This document shows positions 25,440-34,985 of a stretch of DNA of 64,000 nt, in pieces. The notes under the pieces are model-generated. The model was not told the origin of the DNA, did not search any database, and saw nothing but the letters and a program-made list of their open reading frames with translations. How positions within the stretch are numbered: position 1 is the stretch's first letter; every line of letters begins with the position of its first letter. The position numbers were made by a program, and so were the translations under genes. Source of the DNA: CAVVGZ01 sp963841845 (GTDB lineage: Bacteria > Chloroflexota > Anaerolineae > Anaerolineales > Anaerolineaceae); contig CAWJEG010000005.1 in the NCBI GenBank assembly GCA_963841845.1, positions 186,001 through 250,000 of the forward strand, read 5' to 3'.

Positions 25440-26525
25440 GTGAGAACGAATCATATGGATATAAAAACTAATCACAGCTTTGGAAATGAACAATTCAATC
25501 TGCTTGAAAGGCTGAGCAATGCCAGTTCGGTTTCCGGTGACGAGATGGAAGTCCGCGAGATCGTCATCGAAGAAATTAAAAACCATGTCGACCAGTATTC
25601 AATTGACTCATTAGGCAATCTCTTAGCCATTAAAAAGGCGGTGAGCACTCCATGTATGCGGATTATGGTTGCTGTGCACATGGATGAGGTAGGCTTTATG
25701 ATCACCGATAAAGGTGAAGATGGCCTGTATCGGTTTGAAAAAGTTGGAGGAATTCAGGTTAATCAGGTCATTGGAAAACCTGTATTGGTTGGAAAGGATA
25801 AAATTCCAGGAGTTATTGGTACAAAACCGATTCACCTGGTAAAAGAAGAGGAATTGGAGCAGCCAATTTCCCTCGAACAACTGCGGATTGATATCGGCTC
25901 CGAGAGCAATGGTAAGGTAAAACCTGGTGATTATGCCGTGTTTGCAACCAAATTTCAGAAACTGGAATCCAGCATGATGGGCAAGGCATTCGATGACCGC
26001 CTGGGAGTTGTTTCATTGATCAGCCTGCTCAAGATGCCTCCCGAAAAAATTGAGGTTTTGGCGGCATTCACCGTTCAGGAAGAACTTGGACTGCGGGGAG
26101 CCGGGGTTGCTGCCTATTCCCTCCAACCTGATGCAGCGGTGGTAATGGATGCCACACCTGCGTATGATTTTCCGGTTTGGGATAAATCGGAGAATTATCT
26201 CTATAATTCCCGCCTGGATCACGGGCCAGCAATCTATGTTGCAGATCGGGCTACCTTGAGTGATCCCCGCCTTATAAATCATTTTGTCATGGTTGCTGAA
26301 AAGAACAAGATTAAGCATCAAATCAGGCAGCCTGGAGAAGGCGGCACGGATGCTGGTGCAATCCATCTACAGAGAGAAGGCATACCCAGCATTTCAATTT
26401 CTGTACCCACCCGGTATATCCATTCACCGGTGAGCCTTGCCCGCATTTCGGATTGGCAAGATACCTATCGGCTGGTAAGCCTCGGTTTAAATACCCTCTC
26501 CAAATCAGTTCTTGAGCGAGGATAA
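25440..26525 (+). CDS. M42 family aminopeptidase (paralog 2)
   Basis: A 361-residue M42 peptidase with AVHMDEVGF, KAFDDRLGV, VQEELGLRGA, VVMDATPAYDFP and RYIHSPVS as metal and catalytic segments, so it should be active. The frame opens with GTG at 25440, immediately after the previous stop; ATG 25455 is an alternative start. It is the most divergent of the three: the segment after the metal-binding Asp (DFPVWDKSENYLYN) differs from its neighbours, hinting at another specificity. Confidence 0.93.
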   Translation: MRTNHMDIKTNHSFGNEQFNLLERLSNASSVSGDEMEVREIVIEEIKNHVDQYSIDSLGNLLAIKKAVSTPCMRIMVAVHMDEVGFMITDKGEDGLYRFEKVGGIQVNQVIGKPVLVGKDKIPGVIGTKPIHLVKEEELEQPISLEQLRIDIGSESNGKVKPGDYAVFATKFQKLESSMMGKAFDDRLGVVSLISLLKMPPEKIEVLAAFTVQEELGLRGAGVAAYSLQPDAAVVMDATPAYDFPVWDKSENYLYNSRLDHGPAIYVADRATLSDPRLINHFVMVAEKNKIKHQIRQPGEGGTDAGAIHLQREGIPSISISVPTRYIHSPVSLARISDWQDTYRLVSLGLNTLSKSVLERG

Positions 26526-26590
26526 CCCGACAATCAAGGCTATCCAAAATTAACAATAAAAATCCAGCAGCTAACTAATGGAGTTATTGA

Positions 26591-27580
26591 ATGAAAAAAC
26601 TTATTAAAAAATTGGTGGAAACCACAGGACCATCTGGATACGAAGAATTCATACGCAATGCTATCCTGGAAGAGGTAAAAACCTTTGGCGACATTCAAAT
26701 CGACACATTGGGTAATCTCATCGTATTTAAGGGAAATAAAGGTGAAGGCAAAAAAATCATGCTTTCTGCACACATGGATGAGATCGGGATCATGGCCACC
26801 CATATCGACGATAACGGTTTTGTACGTTTCACCAAAATTGGTGGTGTCCGTCCAAAAACTTCATTAAGTGCCCACGTAAAATTTCTTAACGGCACAAGAG
26901 GTGTCATTGGTGAAGAAATCCAGGATAGAACTGGTGATGCAATGTTGCTGCAACATATGTACATCGATGTCGGCGCTGCCAACCGGCAGGAATGCCCGGT
27001 GAAAGTTGGGGATATCGCTGTATTTGACCGTCCCTTCATGGATCTGGGTAATCGCCTTGTTGCCAAAGCAATGGATGACAGAATTAGCTGTGCAATTCTA
27101 ATCGAAACCCTGAAACAGCTTAAAACAAGTCCACACCAGTTGTTTTTTGTTTTTAGTGCCCAGGAGGAAGTGGGACTTCGGGGAGCTACAACTGCTGCCT
27201 ATGGAATAGATCCGGATATTGGATTATCAGTAGATGTGACGGATACCGGGGACACCCCAAAGGGAGAAAGAATGGATGTGAGATTGGGTGATGGTCCCGC
27301 CATAAAAATCCGTGATGGCGGTATGCTATCAGACCCAAGGATAGTCGAATGGATGGTAAAAACAGCCAAGGCAAAAAAACTGCCATACCAGCTTGAGGTC
27401 CTTGAAGGCGGGACAACAGATGCCCGCGCCATTCAATTGACCAGGGCAGGGGTACTGAGTGGCTGCCTTTCCATTCCAACTCGTTATCTCCATACCCCGG
27501 CAGAGATGGTAGATTATCGTGATGTAGAGAACTCAGTTTCCCTTCTCCTGGAATTAATATCTGAACCAATTGCCTTCTAG
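26591..27580 (+). CDS. M42 family aminopeptidase (paralog 3)
   Basis: A 329-residue M42 peptidase: LSAHMDEIGIMA, KAMDDRISC, AQEEVGLRGAT, SVDVTDTGDTP and RYLHTPAEMVD. It starts TTGPSGYEE, typical of the family N-terminus. It begins 65 bases after paralog 2 and is followed after 23 bases by a solute-binding lipoprotein gene. The three M42 enzymes may form homo- or mixed dodecamers of complementary specificity; that is inference from archaeal TET complexes. Confidence 0.93.
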   Translation: MKKLIKKLVETTGPSGYEEFIRNAILEEVKTFGDIQIDTLGNLIVFKGNKGEGKKIMLSAHMDEIGIMATHIDDNGFVRFTKIGGVRPKTSLSAHVKFLNGTRGVIGEEIQDRTGDAMLLQHMYIDVGAANRQECPVKVGDIAVFDRPFMDLGNRLVAKAMDDRISCAILIETLKQLKTSPHQLFFVFSAQEEVGLRGATTAAYGIDPDIGLSVDVTDTGDTPKGERMDVRLGDGPAIKIRDGGMLSDPRIVEWMVKTAKAKKLPYQLEVLEGGTTDARAIQLTRAGVLSGCLSIPTRYLHTPAEMVDYRDVENSVSLLLELISEPIAF

Positions 27581-27603
27581 GATGAAATCTTGCCGAGGTG
27601 GAT

Positions 27604-28959
27604 ATGCACCCTAGAAATACCTGCCAACTTAAATTTTTCGGTAGGATTGGACTTGCCGGTTTTATTGGGATCACACTATTTATCCTAATCGTTTCCGCCT
27701 GTTCCTTGAACGATTTACCATGGACAGCACAATATAAGGGTATCCCCCCTACAGAAACAGTAAGTACCCCACAGGACGGAGATGCTGTTTCACCTACCCT
27801 GCCGGTAATTAATCAAGATGATGCATCCAATCAAGTATTAACAATTTGGCTGCCACCAGAATTCGATCCCGGTAGTGGCAGCAAGGCAGCCATTTTGCTT
27901 GATGAAAGACTTAAACAGTTTAGTGAAGAAAACCAGGGTATTGTTATTAATACCCGAATAAAGGAAAAAACAGGGGCAGCAAGCCTCTTAAATTCGCTTG
28001 AATCTACAAGTACTGCTGCTCCTTCCGGTTTACCTTCATTAATTGCCCTCCAGCGGGCGGATTTCGAAATTGCTGCACTAAAGGGATTGATATATCCAAT
28101 TGAGAATCACGATGAATTCACAAATGATGCGGATAAATTTAACTACGCGCACGAACTTGAAATGATCCGCGGCACCCCTTACGGAATTGCATTTGCCGGT
28201 GATGCCATGATTCTGGTTTATCGTTCTGGAGTAATAACTAATCCGCCGCGAGATTGGGAAGCACTCTTAAAGTCTGACCAGGCATTGGCATTTCCGGCTG
28301 GTGACCCCCAGGCATTATTTCCAGTGTCTGCGTACCTCTCAATGGGAGGAGTGATTCAGGACCAGCAAAATCGTCCAATAATTGAAAAAGAACTTATCGA
28401 AGATGTGTTTGATCAATATGCTCAAGGTGCTCGTTTAGGAATTTTTCCCGTGAAACTTTTACAATTGGCAAACGAGAACCAATCCTGGCTTGCATATACC
28501 GAAAAAGAATATGAAATGGTTATTGCATGGATTTCCCATTATTTGTCTGAGCATCCAGCCGACTCCTTAGCAACATTGGTTCCACCTCTCAGTGAGGTCC
28601 CCATCAGCCTGTCAGATGGCTGGGTTTGGGCTGTTTCTGATAGCAGTCCTGAGAATAGAGAGACAGCGTTGAAGCTGGCAAAATTCCTTATGGACAGAAA
28701 TTTCTTGAATCAATGGACTGTTGCTGCGGGGTATCTGCCTGTCCGCCCGAGTGGAGTGGGAGAATGGACAAACCGGGATATTCAAAATCTTATCAGCGCA
28801 GTGATATCCTCTGCCCAAATCATTCCACGGAATGATATACTTTCAACTGTTGGACCAATTCTCCAGGATGAAATGAGCCTGGTTATCAGGCAGGAAATTG
28901 AACCTTTCACAGCAGCTGAGTCGGCAGCACAAAAGATTTACACGCCAGGAACCGAGTGA
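27604..28959 (+). CDS. Extracellular solute-binding lipoprotein (family 1, sugar type)
   Basis: A lipoprotein of about 451 residues with signal peptide and lipobox VSAC (Cys at about residue 34 from ATG 27604), a short Thr/Pro spacer, then a periplasmic-binding-protein fold. It resembles MalE-like family 1: LTIWLPPEF, then SLIALQRADFEIAALKGLIYPI and YGIAFAGDAMILVYR. No permease or ATPase genes flank it, so it may serve a transporter elsewhere or act as an orphan receptor. The ATG at 27604 is preferred to the GTG at 27598 because GAGGTGGAT precedes it. Confidence 0.85.
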   Translation: MHPRNTCQLKFFGRIGLAGFIGITLFILIVSACSLNDLPWTAQYKGIPPTETVSTPQDGDAVSPTLPVINQDDASNQVLTIWLPPEFDPGSGSKAAILLDERLKQFSEENQGIVINTRIKEKTGAASLLNSLESTSTAAPSGLPSLIALQRADFEIAALKGLIYPIENHDEFTNDADKFNYAHELEMIRGTPYGIAFAGDAMILVYRSGVITNPPRDWEALLKSDQALAFPAGDPQALFPVSAYLSMGGVIQDQQNRPIIEKELIEDVFDQYAQGARLGIFPVKLLQLANENQSWLAYTEKEYEMVIAWISHYLSEHPADSLATLVPPLSEVPISLSDGWVWAVSDSSPENRETALKLAKFLMDRNFLNQWTVAAGYLPVRPSGVGEWTNRDIQNLISAVISSAQIIPRNDILSTVGPILQDEMSLVIRQEIEPFTAAESAAQKIYTPGTE

Positions 28960-28989
28960 AGTGATAAGGGATTACAATCGGCACCGATA

Positions 28990-29298
28990 ATGAAACGAAT
29001 ACTGAAAATAATATTCTCCAATCCATTAACTTACTTCATGATTCTTTTCTTCATCATCCTGCTCCTCGTGTCTGCCCAACCAGGTAAGAATTCCGATCAA
29101 AACCAGAATCTGGGTCCAATAATATTCACGCCTACTCCAACAGCAGAACCCAGAATGGGTATCCCAACACCCTATCCTGCAGAGATGTTGGCAAAAAGTG
29201 CGGAACAAACCAATGGCATTGTATTTATGGGGGTAACACTCGTGTTGATTGTTGTCTGGGGAACATTGAGTGTTATGAATCCAAGAAATCGCGTTTAG
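28990..29298 (+). CDS. Small two-helix membrane protein
   Basis: A 102-residue protein with two hydrophobic segments (about residues 12-28 and 75-95) separated by a Pro/Thr-rich loop. It follows the solute-binding protein gene by 30 bases on the same strand. No recognised family. Confidence 0.6.
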   Translation: MKRILKIIFSNPLTYFMILFFIILLLVSAQPGKNSDQNQNLGPIIFTPTPTAEPRMGIPTPYPAEMLAKSAEQTNGIVFMGVTLVLIVVWGTLSVMNPRNRV

Positions 29299-29518
29299 AT
29301 TAAGTTGTTGGCGAATAATTTCTTACCAGGCAAAAAGTCCGCCTATCGTTAGAAAAAAAATCTACCTGTATGCTCATCTTTTATTCTGTCAGGGTCAGCA
29401 TCAATTATGATCAACCAAACTTTTTCGGTGGATGAGTTGATTTCCATATGGTTTATCCCTATTTTTTTCCTTTTTCGGGTTTATGGCGGATAAATTATTA
29501 ATTAAAATAGCGGCAAAT

Positions 29519-29546
29519 TATTGGATAACTGGATAACTGCTATAAT
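29519..29546 (+). promoter_or_regulatory. Candidate promoter with tandem 8-bp repeat
   Basis: TATAAT at 29541-29546 is preceded at 17 bases by a weak -35 (TTATTG). The spacer contains GGATAACT twice in tandem (29523-29538), which could bind a regulator. The next gene starts at 29580 after AGAAGGA. Confidence 0.45.
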
Positions 29547-29579
29547 AAAAATCGTAAATCCCATCAGAAGGAAACCTGC

Positions 29580-30086
29580 ATGCGCCAAGAATTATTAACC
29601 TGGAGAGATGTTGACACACTAATCGATCATCTGCTCCCCCAATTTGATATTGAATTTAATGCAATGGTTGTGATCACCAGGGGTGGGATAATCCCGGGAG
29701 GTCTGCTGGCAGAAGCGTTAAATATACCCGCAATATTGACTGCATCAGTAGATTTTCCAGCCGAAATGGAAACCGAAAAAAATAAATCATCCAGATTCAT
29801 GGTTTGGCCAAAATTTATCCAGTTCCCCGACAATAATCAACTGTCTGGTAAAGCCGTCCTTGTGGTTGATGATGTGTGGGGATCGGGGAGGACAATTACT
29901 GCGGTAAAAAATCGCGTTGCTTCAGCCAATGGTATGCCTTACACCTGTGTTTTACATCTCAACCCCTACCGCAGCCTGTTTGGTACACTTAGGCCAAATT
30001 ACTTTGCAGCGATTACCGATTCATATATTGTCTATCCGTGGGAAATCAATCGCGGGACCGATAAAATCATCCTTCAGAATCAATAA
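29580..30086 (+). CDS. Phosphoribosyltransferase domain protein
   Basis: A 168-residue type I phosphoribosyltransferase fold. The PRPP-binding loop is VLVVDDVWGSGRTI (two acidic residues then GSGRT); the N-terminal part reads MVVITRGGIIPGGLLAEAL. It resembles xanthine/hypoxanthine-type or orphan PRTases, and the base specificity cannot be told. It stands alone, converging on the glycosyltransferase genes. Confidence 0.85.
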   Translation: MRQELLTWRDVDTLIDHLLPQFDIEFNAMVVITRGGIIPGGLLAEALNIPAILTASVDFPAEMETEKNKSSRFMVWPKFIQFPDNNQLSGKAVLVVDDVWGSGRTITAVKNRVASANGMPYTCVLHLNPYRSLFGTLRPNYFAAITDSYIVYPWEINRGTDKIILQNQ

Positions 30087-30173
30087 AATCAGAAAATCCT
30101 GGCAGTACCGTTTCCATCAAAATTTGGAGATCCAATCAATACGGATTTTTAGTCCTTAAAAATACGTGGGGGT

Positions 30174-31295
30174 TTAGAAATCCTCCAGGGCTTCTTCAGC
30201 GCGCCCCAGCCAGGAGAACTGCAATACATCTTTCCTGGCCTGGGCCGCCAGCCGATCCCTTTCGATGGGATTATTAATTAAATTTTGCAATGCAATTTCC
30301 CATGCTTCGGCATCATCGGCTGGACATATCACCGCATTGGTATTATTTAACACTTCCTGGATAACAGGAAGGTTGCTGGTCAGTATCACCCGGCAGGCAG
30401 CCATGTAGTCGAACATTTTCATAGGGCTGCAGTAATCAGCCGAATTTCCCCCACTGCTGCCTGCAATAGCACTCTCATATGGCATAAGAAGAATCTCCGC
30501 AGCCGATTGGTATAAGGGAAGCTGTTCCTGAGTGATAAAACCAGTTAAGATTACGTTGTTCAAACCATCCTGTTTCAGCTTATTCTGCCACAGGGAAACA
30601 TCTTCAGGATTTCCGCCTACCCAAAGAAATTGTACCTGCGGGAACTTTTTAGCCAGGTGCAGCAGAATCTCTAAACCTCTCCCCGAATAAAAATGTCCTG
30701 TATAAGCAGCGGTTAAACATTCGGATATATTCAACATCTTCCGCGCCGCAGGTGCATCCGGTAAATTATGGTAACGCTCCAAATCTACTCCGTTAGGAGC
30801 AATTTGCACCCATTTTCCCTGCAAATTGGTTTGGTATTCATTTTCAAGCAAGGACCTCAACGCATCTGTGATCACCAGCAGCCGCTTTTTTCCACCCAGG
30901 TTTAGAAATTTTCTAAAAAGCCGGGGACCAAATGTTCCACTTGGTAATGCATGCAATTCTAAAATTACCGGCATCTTCTTGTATAAGGCATATACAGCAG
31001 CCTGGAGATTCCACGTATAGATGATTTCTGCCCCCCATTTTCTCGCTTGCAAGATTGAACGGATCGTGAGGTCATAACGCCTTAAGATTGGAATGACATT
31101 TAGACCAACCACATCAAACCGGTGAGTCAATCCGTAGAATTTTGATAGTTCGTTCCAATCCATCGGTACGGTTTTTGGCACCCATAATCTAACCGGTCCG
31201 TTAACCTGCTGCAGAGCGTGGCAGGTCTTCATAACTTGAATACTGTTTGCCGTCCTTGAAGGTATTTTTGAGGTTGCCAGGCAGGCGATTTTCAA
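30174..31295 (-). CDS. Glycosyltransferase, GT4 family
   Basis: A 373-residue retaining GT-B enzyme. The C-terminal donor-binding domain shows AAYTGHFYSGRGLEILL, FLWVGGNPEDV, VILTGFI and the acid-rich nucleotide-sugar site ADYCSPMKMFDYMAACRVIL. The N-terminal acceptor domain starts MKIACLATSKIPSRTANSIQ. It is the last gene of a minus-strand polysaccharide operon with wecC, wecB and another glycosyltransferase, so it probably builds a surface glycan. Confidence 0.9.
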   Translation of the reverse strand: MKIACLATSKIPSRTANSIQVMKTCHALQQVNGPVRLWVPKTVPMDWNELSKFYGLTHRFDVVGLNVIPILRRYDLTIRSILQARKWGAEIIYTWNLQAAVYALYKKMPVILELHALPSGTFGPRLFRKFLNLGGKKRLLVITDALRSLLENEYQTNLQGKWVQIAPNGVDLERYHNLPDAPAARKMLNISECLTAAYTGHFYSGRGLEILLHLAKKFPQVQFLWVGGNPEDVSLWQNKLKQDGLNNVILTGFITQEQLPLYQSAAEILLMPYESAIAGSSGGNSADYCSPMKMFDYMAACRVILTSNLPVIQEVLNNTNAVICPADDAEAWEIALQNLINNPIERDRLAAQARKDVLQFSWLGRAEEALEDF

Positions 31296-31355
31296 ATTTG
31301 ATCTCCAAAAATGATGATTAAGGAAAAAGTTAAATTATCTGGCGAGATTAGTCAA

Positions 31356-32387
31356 TCAGGATTCTAAAATTTGTAAATACCGCTGTGTAATGATATTCAG
31401 GTCAAATTCTTTTATAGCTTGTTCCCTGGCTCCGGCGTGAAATCTCCGAATATTTTCAAGGATTTCAACGGCAGCTTGAGCGAGGGGTCCAACCAGGGGT
31501 GGTTCCAAATTCCAATGATCCGAGCCATACGGAACCACCTTGCCGGCATTGCCAACCACAATTTCGTTCAATGCCCCGGTGTCATAGCTCACAACAGGCA
31601 AGCCACAGGCTAATGCTTCAATCACAGAGTTTGGGCAGGCTGCATTCAAATCTGCCGAAAACAAAAGATGCGCTGAACGGTCTGCATATGGAATACTATC
31701 CGGAGATATGGAACCAGCCCATTCAATTTTTACCAGGGAACTCTCTGGCAGGTTATTCTTCAAAGGCCCGGGAACTCTCCCGGCAACCATTAATTCAATC
31801 TCCTCATTTAATAATAATGCAATATTGCTGGCTAACTCCATCGCATTTATCAACCCCTGCTCATTGCCGCCACCCAAGCCTCCTTCAACCAGAAGCAGCC
31901 GGAAATGGTCTTGCGGGCGATTATGAGGCCCATCGGGTGTGAATTTTTTCAAATCCACACCGTTATAAATTACTGACTCCCCGGCTGGAGTTTTTCCATA
32001 AACTTGCTGCCACCAGGTTCGAGAAAAATTGGATTGGTAGATGATTTTATCCGCCAGATTGCTGCGAATATACGAAAGGATAAAATTATTCCACTCTGAT
32101 CGTATAAAATGCTTTATCCCTGTAAATTTTTTCCTGTGAATCCAATTCATTCCATTTAGTCTCTGGACGATTCTTACGCCTCTACGCCGGGCGCGATAAA
32201 CTTCAATTAACCTCCTGGTGCCACCATTAATTAGCAAGGCATTAAAATTTTTTTCTGCCGGGTTATGATGGGTTCTTACACCTAAACCAGCAAGAGTCCC
32301 AATTAACCGATTTTGGAAATTAGGTGGACCGCTGATACCGGACAATTCCGGCAAGATGCAAATTGTGTTAATGGGATTCTTTTCCAT
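31356..32387 (-). CDS. Glycosyltransferase, GT4 family
   Basis: A GT-B glycosyltransferase of about 343 residues. The conserved C-terminal motif is PNSVIEALACGLPVVSYDTG, with GNAGKVVPYG following; the N-terminal half holds RLNGMNWIHRKKF and IIYQSNFSRTWW. The frame reaches a TTG at 32396; ATG 32387 is taken as the start. It lies directly downstream of wecB (9-base spacing) and probably transfers a sugar derived from that pathway. Confidence 0.87.
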   Translation of the reverse strand: MEKNPINTICILPELSGISGPPNFQNRLIGTLAGLGVRTHHNPAEKNFNALLINGGTRRLIEVYRARRRGVRIVQRLNGMNWIHRKKFTGIKHFIRSEWNNFILSYIRSNLADKIIYQSNFSRTWWQQVYGKTPAGESVIYNGVDLKKFTPDGPHNRPQDHFRLLLVEGGLGGGNEQGLINAMELASNIALLLNEEIELMVAGRVPGPLKNNLPESSLVKIEWAGSISPDSIPYADRSAHLLFSADLNAACPNSVIEALACGLPVVSYDTGALNEIVVGNAGKVVPYGSDHWNLEPPLVGPLAQAAVEILENIRRFHAGAREQAIKEFDLNIITQRYLQILES

Positions 32388-32396
32388 ACCGTGCAA

Positions 32397-33542
32397 TCAG
32401 GGTTTAACCGATTCCTTTTTGTGATGCTCGACCAGGGCTTTTACGATCTTATCGGCAGCTTGCCCATCACCAAAAGGATTTTCAAAACCGGGCAGGTTAC
32501 CCGGTAATCCGGGATTATCCAGGATATTGCGAGCTTCTTCCACAATCCGATGGATATCTGTGCCAACAAGCCGTAAGATACCAGCGCTTATACCCTCCGG
32601 TCTTTCGGTAACTTCCCGAAGCACCAGGGTAGGAATGCCCATCGCAGTAGCTTCCTCCTGGATACCACCGGAATCTGTAAGAATCAGGGATGCTTTCTTC
32701 ATAATATGAACCAGGGTAAGATAATCGAGCGGATCAACCAGGGTTACATTCTTAATCCCGCTGAGATACCTGTATACCGGCTCCCGCACATTTGGATTCA
32801 GGTGGACAGGGTAAAGGAACTGGACAGAGTCACTGTGGGTTTTTGCCAGCAACAAGACAGCTTGACAAATCGCCTCAAGTGGTTGGCCAAAATTTTCCCG
32901 CCTGTGGGCTGTTATTAAAACCAGCTGCTTACCTGCTTCACCAATCCCTATATCATTCAGAAGCTGCCTGGCACTATGGGGCATGTCTAAGGAAAGCATC
33001 GTTTGCAAGGCATCTACCACTGGATTGCCGGTGATTATTATATTTGATGGCTGGATCCCTTCTCGAAGTAAATTGTCCCTGTTCAAGGCTGTCGGCGCAA
33101 AATGCAAATCTGCAATCACACCGGCAATCCGCCTGTTGATTTCCTCTGGGAAAGGCTGCCATTTATCATGGGTACGCAAGCCTGCTTCAACATGTCCAAC
33201 TTTCACCTGATGATAGTAAGCCAGCAAGGCTGCTGACATGACCGTGGTTGTATCTCCCTGGATGACAATCCAATCCGGATTAAAATCCAAGAAGACAGTG
33301 TTTAAATTGACCAGTATCTCAGCAGTCAAATTGCTTAGTTCTTGCCCCGGCTGCATGATATTAAGATCATAATCCGGGGTTATCTGGAATAAATCAAGCA
33401 CCTGATCCAGCATTTGGCGGTGTTGAGCGGTAACACATACCCGGGATATGATTTCAGGCTCTGCTGCCAGACGTAAAACGACCGGTGCCATTTTAACCGC
33501 CTCAGGACGTGTCCCGAATATACTTAAGACCTTTATATTCAT
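32397..33542 (-). CDS. wecB: UDP-N-acetylglucosamine 2-epimerase (non-hydrolysing)
   Basis: Converts UDP-GlcNAc to UDP-ManNAc for surface polysaccharide synthesis. The protein begins MNIKVLSIFGTRPEAVKMAP, the family hallmark, and contains QGDTTTVMSAALLAYY, HVEAGLRTHDKWQPFPEEINRR, ITAHRRENFG and LTDSGGIQEEA. The reading frame extends further 5' to 33677, but the ATG at 33542 gives the standard N-terminus and avoids overlap with wecC; length 381 residues. Neighbouring wecC would oxidise the product to UDP-ManNAcA. Confidence 0.95.
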   Translation of the reverse strand: MNIKVLSIFGTRPEAVKMAPVVLRLAAEPEIISRVCVTAQHRQMLDQVLDLFQITPDYDLNIMQPGQELSNLTAEILVNLNTVFLDFNPDWIVIQGDTTTVMSAALLAYYHQVKVGHVEAGLRTHDKWQPFPEEINRRIAGVIADLHFAPTALNRDNLLREGIQPSNIIITGNPVVDALQTMLSLDMPHSARQLLNDIGIGEAGKQLVLITAHRRENFGQPLEAICQAVLLLAKTHSDSVQFLYPVHLNPNVREPVYRYLSGIKNVTLVDPLDYLTLVHIMKKASLILTDSGGIQEEATAMGIPTLVLREVTERPEGISAGILRLVGTDIHRIVEEARNILDNPGLPGNLPGFENPFGDGQAADKIVKALVEHHKKESVKP

Positions 33543-33591
33543 ACCTTCATCCGAAATACAAAATAGAATCCATTCGCATCCCCCGCAACTT

Positions 33592-34879
33592 TTAACCTGG
33601 AAATTCAACGCTCCCAAGGTGATAAACCCGGAAAGGACTTTTTGCCCATTCTTCCCCGGTCCAGCCATTGACTGCATCGAAGACCAGCCTTGCTTTGGTT
33701 AAATCCTCTAGTTCAGATGGAGATAGATTTACCAGCGATGGATGCCCTACCAGGAAAATTATCACTTCGGCTTTTTCCAAAACATCAGCAAGACTGGCTG
33801 AAGATTTCAGCCCGTCAATCTCCTCGCCTGCTTTGAAAGGATCGTAAACAGCCACACCGGCACCCTTCGCCATTAATAAATGGGCAATTTGTATTGCAGG
33901 GCTTTCCCGCATATCATCAACCCCAGCCTTGTAAGCAAGTCCTAGCAAGGCAACATTTATTCCATGTAAATCGGCACCAACTACCCGTTGGATTAATTGA
34001 ATAACATACTCCGGCTGGGAATCATTAACCAACCTTGCTGCATGAATCAATTTTGCCAGATCTGGAGCGGCTTCAACCAGGAACCAGGGGTCAACACTAA
34101 TACAATGCCCTCCCACCCCAATTCCCGGTTTCAGGATATTTACCCGGGGATGCAAATTTGCAATATCGATCGCCTCCCAAACATTCACATCTAACCGGTC
34201 TGCCAGGCGTGCAAATTCATTTGCAACTGCAATATTTACATCCCGGTAAGTATTTTCCATTAATTTAATCATTTCGGCTGTCGCCGCATTCGTCAGGATG
34301 ATATTCCCTTTTACAAAAATCCTGGTAAAGATCTTTTCCTTTTTGTGCTGATTTCTCATCGACTCCACCGATAACACGGGCATTTTCAATAAGTTCACGC
34401 AAAATTTGCCCTGGCAATACTCTTTCAGGAGAGTAAGCCAAATAGATATCTTTGCCAACTATTAAACCTGTGCTTTCCAGAATTGGTGCAACAATTTTCT
34501 GGGTCGTCCCCGGTGGAGAAGTAGATTCAAGAACAACCAGGTTCCCCGGTCGTAAAAAGGGAACGATGGACTCGGTAGCTGCGATCACGTAACTAAGATC
34601 GGCGCGTTTACCTTCACGAAATGGTGTTGGAACGGCAATAATAAAAGCATCAGCTGATTCTGGCTTGTGACTTACAACCAAATCACCAGACTGTAAAGCA
34701 GACTGTACCAGGGTTCTTAAACCCGGTTCTTGGATATGCAGCTGTCCCTTAAGCAAACCGTTGACAACCTTGGGGTTTACATCAACCCCTATTACCTTTA
34801 CACCATTCATGGAGAAAGTGCTGGCAGTCGGTAATCCTATGTAACCCAATCCGAGAACACAAATTTTATTGAAATCCAA
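33592..34879 (-). pseudogene. wecC: UDP-N-acetyl-D-mannosamine dehydrogenase split by a frameshift
   Basis: Two overlapping frames together encode one nucleotide-sugar dehydrogenase of about 429 residues. The 5' frame (34879-34265) has the Rossmann start VLGLGYIGLPTASTFSMNGV and VLESTSPPGTT. The 3' frame (to 33592) continues VKGNIILTNAATAEMIKLMENTYRD, GVGGHCISVDPWF (catalytic Cys) and ALLGLAYKAGVDDMRESPA. The break is at a run of five Ts (plus-strand A5 near 34314-34319); four Ts would restore the frame exactly. It is a mutation, phase-variable tract or sequencing error. First gene of the polysaccharide operon; wecB follows 49 bases later. Confidence 0.88.
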
Positions 34880-34985
34880 TAGTTTTCCCTTTATTAAATA
34901 TGGTATCCCAATATTATCCCATAACTAACTACCCTTGCGAAGGTTGCCGCTTGCTCCCAGGAATTGGTCAGGTTATACTCATAAT

